A stretch of 64,000 bases of DNA, taken from Chitinimonas koreensis. Lineage in GTDB: Bacteria > Pseudomonadota > Gammaproteobacteria > Burkholderiales > Chitinimonadaceae. Positions 28,248-35,999 of this stretch are shown piece by piece. The stretch covers positions 4,985,001 through 5,049,000 of the forward strand of contig NZ_CP060704.1 in NCBI RefSeq assembly GCF_014353015.1, given 5' to 3'. Position numbers and translations under genes: made by a program. The notes under the pieces were generated by a model that saw nothing but the letters and a program-made list of their open reading frames with translations, did not search any database and was not told where the DNA came from. Position 1 is the stretch's first letter, and each line of letters begins with the position of its first letter.

Positions 28248-28880
28248 ATGAAGAAAACCATGCAATCGATGCTGATCGCTGCAATGGGCACCACCGCACT
28301 GCTGGCCGCCACGCCCGCGCTGGCCGGCGAAGCCGACAATCCGCGCAACGTGAGCTTCGTCGTCCACGGCGGCCTGACCTACGGCGGCGAGAAGATGGCC
28401 TCGGTCGAATACACCAACGGCAGCTCCTACGATCTGCGCGGCGGTTCGCTGTTCCAGGTCGGCGCCGGCGTGCTGCTGCAACCGAGCGAGCAGCCGTTCG
28501 CCCTGCAGCTGACCTACAACTATCACTTCGACCGCGCCGGCGCCAAGAACGGCGACGCCTACTTCACCCGCATGCCGCTGGAGGCGATCGCCTACTACAC
28601 CGGCGTGGAACGCTGGCGCTTCGGCGTCGGCCCGCGCTTCGTGCAGAACGCCAAGGTCAAGGTCGAGTTCGAAGGCCGCAAGGAAACGGTGGACTTCAAG
28701 AACACCACCGGCCTGGTGCTCGAAGCCGGCTACCAGCTCAACGACAAGCTGTGGCTCAACGGCCGCCTGGTCAAGGAAACCTACAAGGCCGAGCGCTACA
28801 GCCTGAACGGCCAGTCGGTCACGGTGGCGGAAGAGACCGACGGCTCGCACCTCGGCTTCTTCGTGACCGGCGTGTTCTGA
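28248..28880 (+). CDS. small outer-membrane beta-barrel-type protein
   Basis: A 210-residue exported protein. Residues 1-26 are a clear signal peptide (MKKTMQSMLIAAMG then ALLAATPALAGE, cleavage probably after ALA). The mature part alternates polar and hydrophobic residues in strand-sized segments such as NVSFVVHGGLTY, FALQLTYNYHFD, WRFGVGPRFVQNAKVKVEF and GLVLEAGYQLNDKLWLNGRL. It ends in Phe (GFFVTGVF), the usual C-terminal signal for BAM-dependent insertion. Size and pattern suggest an eight-stranded barrel. No specific family is recognised. It has its own promoter and a terminator after it, so it is probably monocistronic. Confidence 0.75.
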   Translation: MKKTMQSMLIAAMGTTALLAATPALAGEADNPRNVSFVVHGGLTYGGEKMASVEYTNGSSYDLRGGSLFQVGAGVLLQPSEQPFALQLTYNYHFDRAGAKNGDAYFTRMPLEAIAYYTGVERWRFGVGPRFVQNAKVKVEFEGRKETVDFKNTTGLVLEAGYQLNDKLWLNGRLVKETYKAERYSLNGQSVTVAEETDGSHLGFFVTGVF

Positions 28881-28932
28881 TCGCGGCGGCCGAAGCGCTC
28901 CAATCGTCCATCGCTCCGGCGAAGCGGGTTGG

Positions 28933-29001
28933 GTAGGTCGGGCTTCATGCCCGACTGGCGCACTCGGTTGGCGGCGCTATCGGGCATCAAGCCCGACCTG
29001 C
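28933..29001. repeat. REP-like palindrome, family B (GGGCTTCATGCCC variant)
   Basis: The arm GTAGGTCGGGCTTCATGCCC at 28933 is mirrored by GGGCATCAAGCCCGACCTGC ending at 29001. The outer GTAGGTC is shared with the copies at 37583 and 44455, while the inner arm differs, marking a subfamily. Confidence 0.75.
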
Positions 29002-29036
29002 GAAAGTCGGCCACCGTTTCGCCCGGTCGTAACCGC

Positions 29037-29070
29037 AAAAAAGCCCCGCCTGATCAAGGCGGGGCTTTTT
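29037..29070. terminator. bidirectional intrinsic terminator
   Basis: The stem AGCCCCGCC/GGCGGGGCT, with an A-run before and a T-run after, lies between the convergent outer-membrane gene (ends 28880) and pilR (ends 29100). Confidence 0.88.
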
Positions 29071-29099
29071 GCTGGGCGATCGTCCGGCCGCTTCGGTCT

Positions 29100-30455
29100 T
29101 CAATTGATCCCCAGCCGCTCCATCCGGTAGCGCAGCGAGCGGAAGGTGACGCCGAGGATCTTGGCCGCCTGGGTGCGGTTGAAGCGGGTCTTGTCGAGCG
29201 CCTCGAGGATCGCTTCCTTCTCCATCCGGTCGAGGTAGTCCTGCAGCGGGTACTTGTCGCCGATGGCGGCCGAGGGCAGCGGGCCGTCGTCGTCGGTACG
29301 GCGCAGCTGCAGGTCGTCGGCGCTGATGCGCTGGCCGTCGCACAGCGCCAGCGCGCGTTCGAGGATGTTCTCCAGTTCGCGCACATTGCCGGGGAAGTCG
29401 TAGGCGGTCAGCGCCTCGATCGCGTCGCGCGCCAGCGGCGGCTCGTCCATGCCGTTCTGCTGCGCCAGCCGCGCCAGCACGCCATGGGCGATCTGGGCGA
29501 TGTCCTCGCGCATCTCGCGCAGGGCCGGCATCTTCAGCTCGATCACGTTGAGCCGGTAGTAGAGATCCTGGCGGAAGCGGCCGTCCTCGACGCACTTGGC
29601 CAGGTCCTGGTGGGTGGCGCAGACGATGCGCACGTCGACCGGCACCTCGCGCGTGTCGCCGAGCTTGCGCACGCGCTTTTCCTGGATCACCCGCAAGAGC
29701 TTCACCTGCATGCCCAGCGGCAGGTCGGCCACCTCGTCGAGGAACAGCGTGCCGCCCTCGGCCGCCTGGAAGAAGCCGTCGCGCTCGCCGTCGGCACCGG
29801 TGAAGGCGCCCTTCTTGTGGCCGAAGAACTCGCTCTCCATCAGGTTCTCGGGGATCGCGCCGCAGTTGACCGGCACGAAGGCCTGCGCGGAACGGCTCGA
29901 CTGGGCGTGGATCAGCCGCGCGGCACGCTCCTTGCCGCTGCCCGATTCGCCGGTGATGTAGACCGGCGCCTGGCTGCGCGCCAGCCGGTCGATCAGCTGC
30001 AGGGCGTGGCGGATCGCCGGCGAATCGCCGATGAAGGGCTTGTCGCCGACCGCGCCGGGCTTGCCGGCCGGCTTGTCGACCTCGAGCGCCGAACGCACCA
30101 GCGTGCGCAGCTGGTCGAGCGAGACCGGCTTGGCCAGGTAGTCGAAGGCGCCGGCCTTGAGCGCCTCGACCGCGTTGTCGAGGCTGCCGTAGGCGGTGAT
30201 CACCGCCACCGGCACGTCCATGCCGCGGCTCTCGATGTGGCGCAGCAGGTCGAGTCCCGAGCCGTCCTGCATGCGCATGTCGGTCAGGCACAGGTCGATG
30301 CCGCCGGCGTCGAGCCGCGCGCGGGCGCCGGCCACGCCGTCGGCGGTCTCCACGTCGAGCCCCATCTTCAACAGCGTCAGCTCGACCAGCTCGCGCAGGT
30401 CGGGCTCGTCGTCGACGACCAGGACGCGGGGGGACTTGGAGGGTTTCTTGCTCAT
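29100..30455 (-). CDS. pilR: sigma54-dependent response regulator PilR
   Basis: A 451-residue NtrC-family activator. Residues 1-125 are the receiver (VLVVDDEPDLREL, phospho-acceptor Asp in LCLTDMR, AFDYLAKPV). Residues about 140-380 are the AAA+ core with Walker A GESGSGKE, the sigma54-contact loop GAFTGA, FLDEVADLPL and the arginine-finger region FRQDLYYRLNV. The last 45 residues hold a Fis-type helix-turn-helix (RFNRTQAAKILGVTFRSLRYRME). PilR with PilS normally activates pilin (pilA) transcription with RpoN. Its ATG overlaps the pilS stop (ATGA), so the two are translationally coupled. No pilin gene is in the window. Confidence 0.93.
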   Translation of the reverse strand: MSKKPSKSPRVLVVDDEPDLRELVELTLLKMGLDVETADGVAGARARLDAGGIDLCLTDMRMQDGSGLDLLRHIESRGMDVPVAVITAYGSLDNAVEALKAGAFDYLAKPVSLDQLRTLVRSALEVDKPAGKPGAVGDKPFIGDSPAIRHALQLIDRLARSQAPVYITGESGSGKERAARLIHAQSSRSAQAFVPVNCGAIPENLMESEFFGHKKGAFTGADGERDGFFQAAEGGTLFLDEVADLPLGMQVKLLRVIQEKRVRKLGDTREVPVDVRIVCATHQDLAKCVEDGRFRQDLYYRLNVIELKMPALREMREDIAQIAHGVLARLAQQNGMDEPPLARDAIEALTAYDFPGNVRELENILERALALCDGQRISADDLQLRRTDDDGPLPSAAIGDKYPLQDYLDRMEKEAILEALDKTRFNRTQAAKILGVTFRSLRYRMERLGIN

Positions 30456-32032
30456 GCGGGGCGGGCCGGGAAAGTGATGCGGAAACAGGCGCCGCCCGGT
30501 TTGGCGTGCGGCGGCGCAGCGACATATTCCAGCACACTGTCATTTCCAGCACAAATTTCGCGGGCGATGTAGAGGCCCAGGCCGGTGCCCTTGGCGTCGG
30601 TGGTGAAGAACGGCTCGAACAGCTTGGCGACGTCCTCGGCGGCGATGCCGGGCCCGTCGTCGCGCACCTCCAGCGCCCACTGGTCGCCGATCCGCGCCAC
30701 CACCAGCCGCAGCGCGCCGTCGTGGCGCGAGCAGTAGCGCCAGCCGTTGCGGCACAAGTTCCACAGCACCTGGTGCAGCTGGCCCTCGTCGAAGCGCGCC
30801 ACCGCGCCGTGCGGACAGTCGATGCCGAGCAGCGCGGCGATGCCCTCGACCTCGCGGAATTCGGCGATGAAGGCCAGCAGCCAGTCGTGCAGCCGCAGGT
30901 CGACCGGCTCGGCGCGGTCGCGCCGGTTCAGGTCGAGGATGGCGCGCACCATGCGGTCGAGCCGGCGGGTGTTGTCGACCATGATGCGGGTGAGCCTGAG
31001 CGCGGCCGGGTCGTCGGCCTCCTCGGCCAGCAGCTGGGCGGCGTGGCCGATGGCCGACAGCGGATTGCGGATCTCGTGGGCGATGTTGGCGGTCAGCCGG
31101 CCGAGCGCGGCGAGCTTCATCTGCTGCGCCTCGCGCCGCAGCCGCTCGGTGTCCTCGAGGAAGATCACCGCGCCGGTGGCCGAGGCGCCGACCTGCACCG
31201 GCATGAAGCGCGGCCGCACGGTCTGGCGCGTCACGTCCAGGTCGAGCGGCAGCATGCTGTGCCCTTCGCGCCACTCGGTCAGCGCACGCGCCAGCGGCGG
31301 GCAGAATTCGGCCAGCACCGTCTTGCCGGCGGTCATGCCCGGCCCGAGCATGCGCTCGGCGCGCTGGTTGTACTGCCGCACCACGCCGGAGCCGTCCAGC
31401 ACCAGCACGCCGTCCGACACGTCCTGGATCACCAGCCGGTTGATCTGCGCCATGTTGGCCAGGTCGATGCCGCGCTTCTCGGCCAGCCGCTCCGATTCGG
31501 TGGCGTAGCGCGACAGCCGGTGCGCGAGCCAGGCGGTGGCGAAGCAGCCGATCGACAGCAGGCCGGCCTGGAACAGGTCGGCGCTGCCGCCGTCGACCAG
31601 CGACTGGTAGCCCTGCTGCAGCAGCAGCGCGATGGTCGCCATGGCGGCGTGGAACAGCGTGGTGCGGCCGCGGCTGATCAGCCCGGCCGAGGCGAGGAAG
31701 GGCAGCAGCAGCAGCGCGATGCCGGTGCGCAGGCCGCCGGCCAGGTGCATGGCGCCGACGATGCAGACGATGTCGGTGCAGACCTGGATCGACAGCAGCA
31801 CGCGGAAATGCGGCCAGCGCAGCCGCAGGCACAGGCCGTAGCCGGCGGTGATCGCCAGGTAGACGGCGGCCAGCCACAACAGCGCGGTGCGATCGTCGGA
31901 GCCGGGGAAGAAGCGGTGGCCGAAGAACCAGGCGGTGGCCGCCAGCGCGAGCGCGATCAGCGCGCGGAACAGGTTGAAGACCTTGGCGGAACGCCAGAAG
32001 TCGTCGGGAACGTCGGGACGGGCGCGCGGCAT
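30452..32032 (-). CDS. pilS: sensor histidine kinase PilS
   Basis: A 526-residue inner-membrane kinase. The N-terminus DDFWRSAKVFNLFRALIALAL is typical of PilS, and about six hydrophobic helices fill residues 20-180. A PAS-like segment (ISDGVLVLDGSGVV type) follows at about 205-300. The dimerisation box carries the phospho-acceptor His in NIAHEIRNPLSAI near 330, and the ATP-binding domain ends the protein (N-box LWNLCRNGWRY, G1 DDGPGI, GTGLGLYIARE). ATG 32032 is chosen as the start; a longer version would run into the divergent promoter region. Signal sensing by PilS is thought to involve pilin in the membrane. Divergent from the EamA gene, 90 bp apart. Confidence 0.92.
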   Translation of the reverse strand: MPRARPDVPDDFWRSAKVFNLFRALIALALAATAWFFGHRFFPGSDDRTALLWLAAVYLAITAGYGLCLRLRWPHFRVLLSIQVCTDIVCIVGAMHLAGGLRTGIALLLLPFLASAGLISRGRTTLFHAAMATIALLLQQGYQSLVDGGSADLFQAGLLSIGCFATAWLAHRLSRYATESERLAEKRGIDLANMAQINRLVIQDVSDGVLVLDGSGVVRQYNQRAERMLGPGMTAGKTVLAEFCPPLARALTEWREGHSMLPLDLDVTRQTVRPRFMPVQVGASATGAVIFLEDTERLRREAQQMKLAALGRLTANIAHEIRNPLSAIGHAAQLLAEEADDPAALRLTRIMVDNTRRLDRMVRAILDLNRRDRAEPVDLRLHDWLLAFIAEFREVEGIAALLGIDCPHGAVARFDEGQLHQVLWNLCRNGWRYCSRHDGALRLVVARIGDQWALEVRDDGPGIAAEDVAKLFEPFFTTDAKGTGLGLYIAREICAGNDSVLEYVAAPPHAKPGGACFRITFPARPA

Positions 32033-32122
32033 GGCAAGGAAGCGGGAGACGGTAGGCAACAGCGGTTTATATACCGGCCGCGCGGAAAACACACCGGGCC
32101 GCGGTGATAAGCTGCGCGGCCT

Positions 32123-32998
32123 ATGCAGCTTCCCGCCCGCTTCGTCGTTCCGCTCTGCCTCGCCGCCACCTGGCTGATCTGGGGCTCCACCTACCTCGGC
32201 ATCCGCTTCGCGCTCGAAAGCTTCCCGCCCTTCATCCTGTCCGGCACCCGCTACCTGCTGGCCGGCGCGGTGCTGCTGGCCATCGTCAAGCTGGCCGGCG
32301 CGCCGTGGCCGAGCCGGCGCCAGCTCGGCAATACCGCGCTGCTCGGTTTCATGATGCTGACCATCGGCAACGGCCTGGTCTGCGTCGCCGAGCAGACCGT
32401 GCCCTCGGGCGCCGCCGCGCTGATCGTGGCGGCCACGCCGCTGCTGACCGTGCTGGCCAACCAGGCGCTCGGCAGCCGCGCCCGCGGCATCGAGTGGGCC
32501 GGCCTGGGCCTGGGCGTCGCCGGCATCGTGCTGATCAATCTCGACGCCAGCCTGGCCGGCGATCCGCGCGGCTTCGCGCTGGTGATCGCCGCCTGCCTGT
32601 CGTGGGCGATCGCTTCGGCGCTGATGCCGCGGCTCGACCTGCCGGAAGGGCCGATGTCGGCCGCGCTGCAGATGCTGGCCGGCGGCCTGGTCGCGCTGCC
32701 GGCGGCGCTGCTGTCGGGCGAGCGCTTCCCCGCCGCGCCGACGCCGGCCGCCATCGGCGCCCTGCTCTACCTCGCTGCGTTCGGCTCGATCGTGGCCTAT
32801 TCGGCCTTCGTCTGGCTGCTGCGCAACGTGCGGCCGGCGCTGGCCACCAGCTCCTGCTACGTCAACCCGGTGGTGGCGCTGTTCCTCGGCTGGAGCCTGG
32901 GCAACGAGGCGGTCGGCTGGCCGCTGCTGGCCGGCATCGCGGTGATCCTGGCCGGCGTGGCGCTGATCGGCTGGGCGGCGGCGCGGCGAGGGGTGTGA
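32123..32998 (+). CDS. EamA/DMT-family transporter (YedA-like)
   Basis: A 291-residue inner-membrane protein with ten predicted helices in two EamA repeats. The first begins with WLIWGSTYLGIRFALESFPP and the second covers about residues 150-285 (FALVIAACLSWAIASALM, FGSIVAYSAFVWLL, YVNPVVALFLGW). It resembles YedA/RhaT-type exporters of amino acids or metabolites; the substrate is unknown. The stop TGA lies inside the first unit of the TGTGAGG heptamer array, so the repeat supplies the end of this gene. The last residues (ARRGV) could differ if the repeat inserted into an originally longer gene. Confidence 0.9.
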   Translation: MQLPARFVVPLCLAATWLIWGSTYLGIRFALESFPPFILSGTRYLLAGAVLLAIVKLAGAPWPSRRQLGNTALLGFMMLTIGNGLVCVAEQTVPSGAAALIVAATPLLTVLANQALGSRARGIEWAGLGLGVAGIVLINLDASLAGDPRGFALVIAACLSWAIASALMPRLDLPEGPMSAALQMLAGGLVALPAALLSGERFPAAPTPAAIGALLYLAAFGSIVAYSAFVWLLRNVRPALATSSCYVNPVVALFLGWSLGNEAVGWPLLAGIAVILAGVALIGWAAARRGV

Positions 32999-33112
32999 GG
33001 TGTGAGGTGTGAGGTGTGAGGTGTGAGGTGTGAGGTGTGAGGTGTGAGGTGTGAGGTGTGAGGTGTGAGGTGTGAGGTGTGAGGTGTGAGGTGTGAGGTG
33101 TGAGGTGTGAGG
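32994..33112. repeat. 17-copy tandem heptamer (TGTGAGG)n
   Basis: Seventeen perfect, contiguous copies of the 7-bp unit TGTGAGG (119 bp) start at the EamA stop codon and end at 33112. The array has the look of a slippage-prone variable-number repeat. Four reverse-complement units (ACCTCAC/GCCTCAC) occur at 33434-33461, so the array is one fringe of the same palindromic element type seen at 26576-26768. Confidence 0.97.
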
Positions 33113-33177
33113 TAACTCGGCAGGCGCAAGCGGTTCTGAATCGCGTGAAATCAAACCCCTGTGTACCCGGCCTGCGC

Positions 33178-33461
33178 ACAGCCCCTCTCCCTCCGGGAGC
33201 GGACCGGGGTGAGGGAGCGCCTGTAGCGCGCCCACCGACCTGCAGCACATCTGAACCGTCGCCCCTCACCCTGCCCTCTCCCGGAGGGAGAGGGTGGTGC
33301 AGTGATCGCCGAAGAATGCGGCGCAGCGATCAACGAAGTGCGGCGATCGCCCGTGCAGTGCGCTACGGCTTATCCGCTACGCTACACGGCTCCCTCCCCT
33401 TCAAGGGGAGGGCTGGGGTGGGGATGGGGTTACACCTCACGCCTCACGCCTCACACCTCAC
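33178..33461. repeat. palindromic intergenic repeats ending in inverted heptamers
   Basis: The gap before ilvA holds a hairpin block (GCCCCTCTCCCTCCGGGAG and, mirrored, CTCTCCCGGAGGGAGAGG near 33270-33294). It also holds the right half of the heptamer-fringed element: CTCCCCTTCAAGGGGAG, GGGGTGGGGATGGGGTTACACC, then four CCTCAC-type units to 33461. No gene is visible from 33113 to 33547. Confidence 0.75.
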
Positions 33462-33547
33462 CCATCTATGACGTTCGCGGCAACTCGTCGCCCCTGCCGA
33501 ATCCTGCTAGGTTCCAGGCTTCCCTTTCGCTTCCCTGCCTGCCCCAC

Positions 33548-35071
33548 ATGCCCGCCATGGCCGCCACCGACTACCTCGAACGCATCCTCACCGCCCGCGT
33601 CTACGACGCCGCCGTCGAAACCCCGCTCGAGGAGATGCCGATCCTGTCGGCCCGCATCGGCAACCGCATCCTGCTCAAGCGCGAGGACATGCAGCCGGTG
33701 TTCACCTACAAGCTGCGCGGCGCCTACAACAGCCTCTCGAGGCTGCCCAAGGAGAAGCTCGAGCGCGGCGTGATCACCGCCTCGGCCGGCAACCATGCCC
33801 AGGGCGTGGCCTACTCGGCGCAGAAGCTCGGCTGCCGCGCCGTCATCGTGATGCCGGCCACCACGCCCTCGATCAAGGTCGACGGCGTGCGCCGCCGCGG
33901 CGCCGAGGTGGTGCTGCACGGCGACTCCTACAGCGACGCCTACGCCCATGCGATGGAACTGGTGCAGCAGACCGGCGCCACCTACGTGCCGCCGTTCGAC
34001 GATCCCGACGTGATCGCCGGCCAAGGCACGGTCGGCATGGAGATCCTGCGCCAGCACCCCGACCCGATCCACGCGATCTTCGTGCCGATCGGCGGCGGCG
34101 GGCTGGCGGCCGGCCTGGGCTACTACGTCAAGCGGCTGCGGCCCGACATCCGCGTGATCGGCGTCGAGCCGGTCGACAGCGACGCGATGCGCCGCTCGAT
34201 CGAAGCGGGCGAACGCGTCACGCTCGACCAGGTCGGCCTGTTCGCCGACGGCGTGGCGGTCAAACAGGTCGGCGAGGAGACCTTCCGGCTGTGCCGCCAG
34301 GTGCTCGACGAGATCATCCTGGTCGATACCGACGCGATGTGCGGCGCGATCAAGGACGTGTTCGAGGACAGCCGCTCGATCCTCGAGCCGTCGGGCGCGC
34401 TGGCGCTGGCCGGGCTCAAGGCCTGGGCCGCGCGCGAGGGCGCAGAAGGCGAGACGCTGCTGGCCATCGCCAGCGGCGCCAACATGAACTTCGACCGGCT
34501 GCGCCACGTCAGCGAGCGCGCCGAGATCGGCGAGGCGCGCGAGGCCATCCTGGCGGTCACCATCCCCGAGCAGCCGGGCAGCTTCCGCGCCTTCTGCGAG
34601 CGGCTGGGCAACCGCGCCATCACCGAGTTCAACTACCGCGCGGCCGATCCGAACGAGGCGCACATCTTCGTCGGCGTGAAGATCGAGGCGCGGCGGCAGG
34701 CGGCCGAGCTGGTGGAGCAGCTGAACGCCGCCGGCTTCAAGGCGCTCGACCTGACCGACAACGAGATGGCCAAGCTGCACATCCGCCACCTGGTCGGCGG
34801 CCGCGCGCCGCAGATCGAGCACGAGCTGGTCTACCGCTTCGAATTTCCCGAGCGGCCGGGCGCGCTGCTCAACTTCCTCACCCATATGGGCCGCGGCTGG
34901 AACATCAGCCTGTTCCATTACCGCAACCACGGCGCCGACTTCGGCCGCGTGCTGGTCGGCATGCAGGTGCCGCCGGCCGAGGAAGCCGCGCTGCAGCGCT
35001 TCCTCGACGAGCTCGGCTACCAGTACCGCGACGAGCGCGACAACCCGGCCTACGCGCTGTTCCTCGGCTGA
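33548..35071 (+). CDS. ilvA: threonine ammonia-lyase, biosynthetic
   Basis: A 507-residue PLP enzyme making 2-oxobutanoate from threonine, the first step toward isoleucine. The catalytic domain carries the PLP lysine in FTYKLRGAYN, the cofactor-binding SAGNHAQGVAYSA and the glycine loop PIGGGGLAAG. The C-terminal 170 residues hold two ACT-like regulatory domains (AILAVTIPEQPGSFRAFCE and VYRFEFPERPGALLNFL), as in the isoleucine-inhibited long form. Length agrees with E. coli IlvA (514). ATG 33548 is used, with ATG 33557 as alternative; upstream in-frame codons come from repeat DNA and are excluded. Confidence 0.94.
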   Translation: MPAMAATDYLERILTARVYDAAVETPLEEMPILSARIGNRILLKREDMQPVFTYKLRGAYNSLSRLPKEKLERGVITASAGNHAQGVAYSAQKLGCRAVIVMPATTPSIKVDGVRRRGAEVVLHGDSYSDAYAHAMELVQQTGATYVPPFDDPDVIAGQGTVGMEILRQHPDPIHAIFVPIGGGGLAAGLGYYVKRLRPDIRVIGVEPVDSDAMRRSIEAGERVTLDQVGLFADGVAVKQVGEETFRLCRQVLDEIILVDTDAMCGAIKDVFEDSRSILEPSGALALAGLKAWAAREGAEGETLLAIASGANMNFDRLRHVSERAEIGEAREAILAVTIPEQPGSFRAFCERLGNRAITEFNYRAADPNEAHIFVGVKIEARRQAAELVEQLNAAGFKALDLTDNEMAKLHIRHLVGGRAPQIEHELVYRFEFPERPGALLNFLTHMGRGWNISLFHYRNHGADFGRVLVGMQVPPAEEAALQRFLDELGYQYRDERDNPAYALFLG

Positions 35072-35195
35072 ACGCCGCGGCACGCCGCTCCGGTTGAACG
35101 CCGGTGCGGCGGCGCAGTCCCACCGATGGAGGGCCCGGCGATCGCCGCCGGGCCGATTGGCAAAGCGGGACGCGCACCCTATAGTCCCGCCCATC

Positions 35196-35741
35196 ATGAC
35201 GTCGGGATTTGCGATGCGCGTCTTCCTGTTCCGCTGCCTTCGCCTCGCCGCGCTCTGCGCCGGTTGCGGCGTGCTGGCCGGTCCCGCCGAGCGCATCCGC
35301 CCGCCCGCCGGCCAGCCGGCCACCCCGCCCAAGGCGCTCGACCTGAGCATGGACGACCTCGACGGCGAAGACGAACGCGTGCCGGCGCGCGTGCTGTCGC
35401 CGATCTTCCGCAGCTACAGCGAGCCGCTGTCGCGCGCCAAGCCGCTGCAGGACCTGCACCGCAAGACCCCCGAGGAAATCGCCAACGAGCAACTGGTCCG
35501 CTCGTTCGAGGAGCAGGCGCGCGCGGCGTCCGACAACAGCGCGGTCTGCCTCAACCGCGACGGCGGCAACTCGACCGGCGGCGGCGTGCGCTGGTCGCTC
35601 AACGACGGTTTCGGCTTCTACGTGCAGGGTCGCGCCTTCAAGCACTTGCAGCGGCTGATGAAGCGCAACGCCGGCAACATCTGTCCACCGGGCGATCCGA
35701 GCCCGATGTGCAAGACCATGCCCAAGCAGGTGTGCGACTGA
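35196..35741 (+). CDS. exported protein of unknown function
   Basis: A protein of about 181 residues with an N-terminal signal peptide (MRVFLFRCLRLAALCAGCGV). The mature part is acidic, then has a conserved-looking core (VLSPIFRSYSEPLSRAKPL, DNSAVCLNRDGGNSTGGG, RWSLNDGFGFYVQGRAFKHLQR) and four cysteines near the end (NICPPGD, PMCKTM, QVCD) that may form disulfides. No family is recognised. ATG 35196 is the outer start; ATG 35214 would give a tighter signal peptide. The stretch 35742-35993 after it shows no gene. Confidence 0.6.
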   Translation: MTSGFAMRVFLFRCLRLAALCAGCGVLAGPAERIRPPAGQPATPPKALDLSMDDLDGEDERVPARVLSPIFRSYSEPLSRAKPLQDLHRKTPEEIANEQLVRSFEEQARAASDNSAVCLNRDGGNSTGGGVRWSLNDGFGFYVQGRAFKHLQRLMKRNAGNICPPGDPSPMCKTMPKQVCD

Positions 35742-35999
35742 GGGTTCGCCGGCAGGCATTCGGCCGACGCTGCCGGTCGACGCCCGCATTCGAGCGGCAG
35801 CGCCAGCCACCTCCGCCCCACCTGCAAGCCGGCCGCGACACCCCGTCCGCCAGCCCGCGTCCCGCCCGCCGAAAACGTAGTCGAAAGCCTTCGCCTACAA
35901 ACTTCCGAAGCCGCGAACCAGCATCTACCCTGACCTGCGCCGTCGCCCGACGCGCGCGCACGCCGCCCCCAGAGCGGCGACGAACCCAGGAAGATGAGC

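Noticed and set aside
32994..33112. Heptamer array considered as a CRISPR
   Set aside because: Repeat unit is 7 bp with no spacers, and no cas genes are nearby.
32857..33269. Minus-strand frames encoding HTSHLTP repeats
   Set aside because: They are translations of the TGTGAGG heptamer array, which reads as a 7-residue repeat in every frame; there is no start context and no conserved protein.
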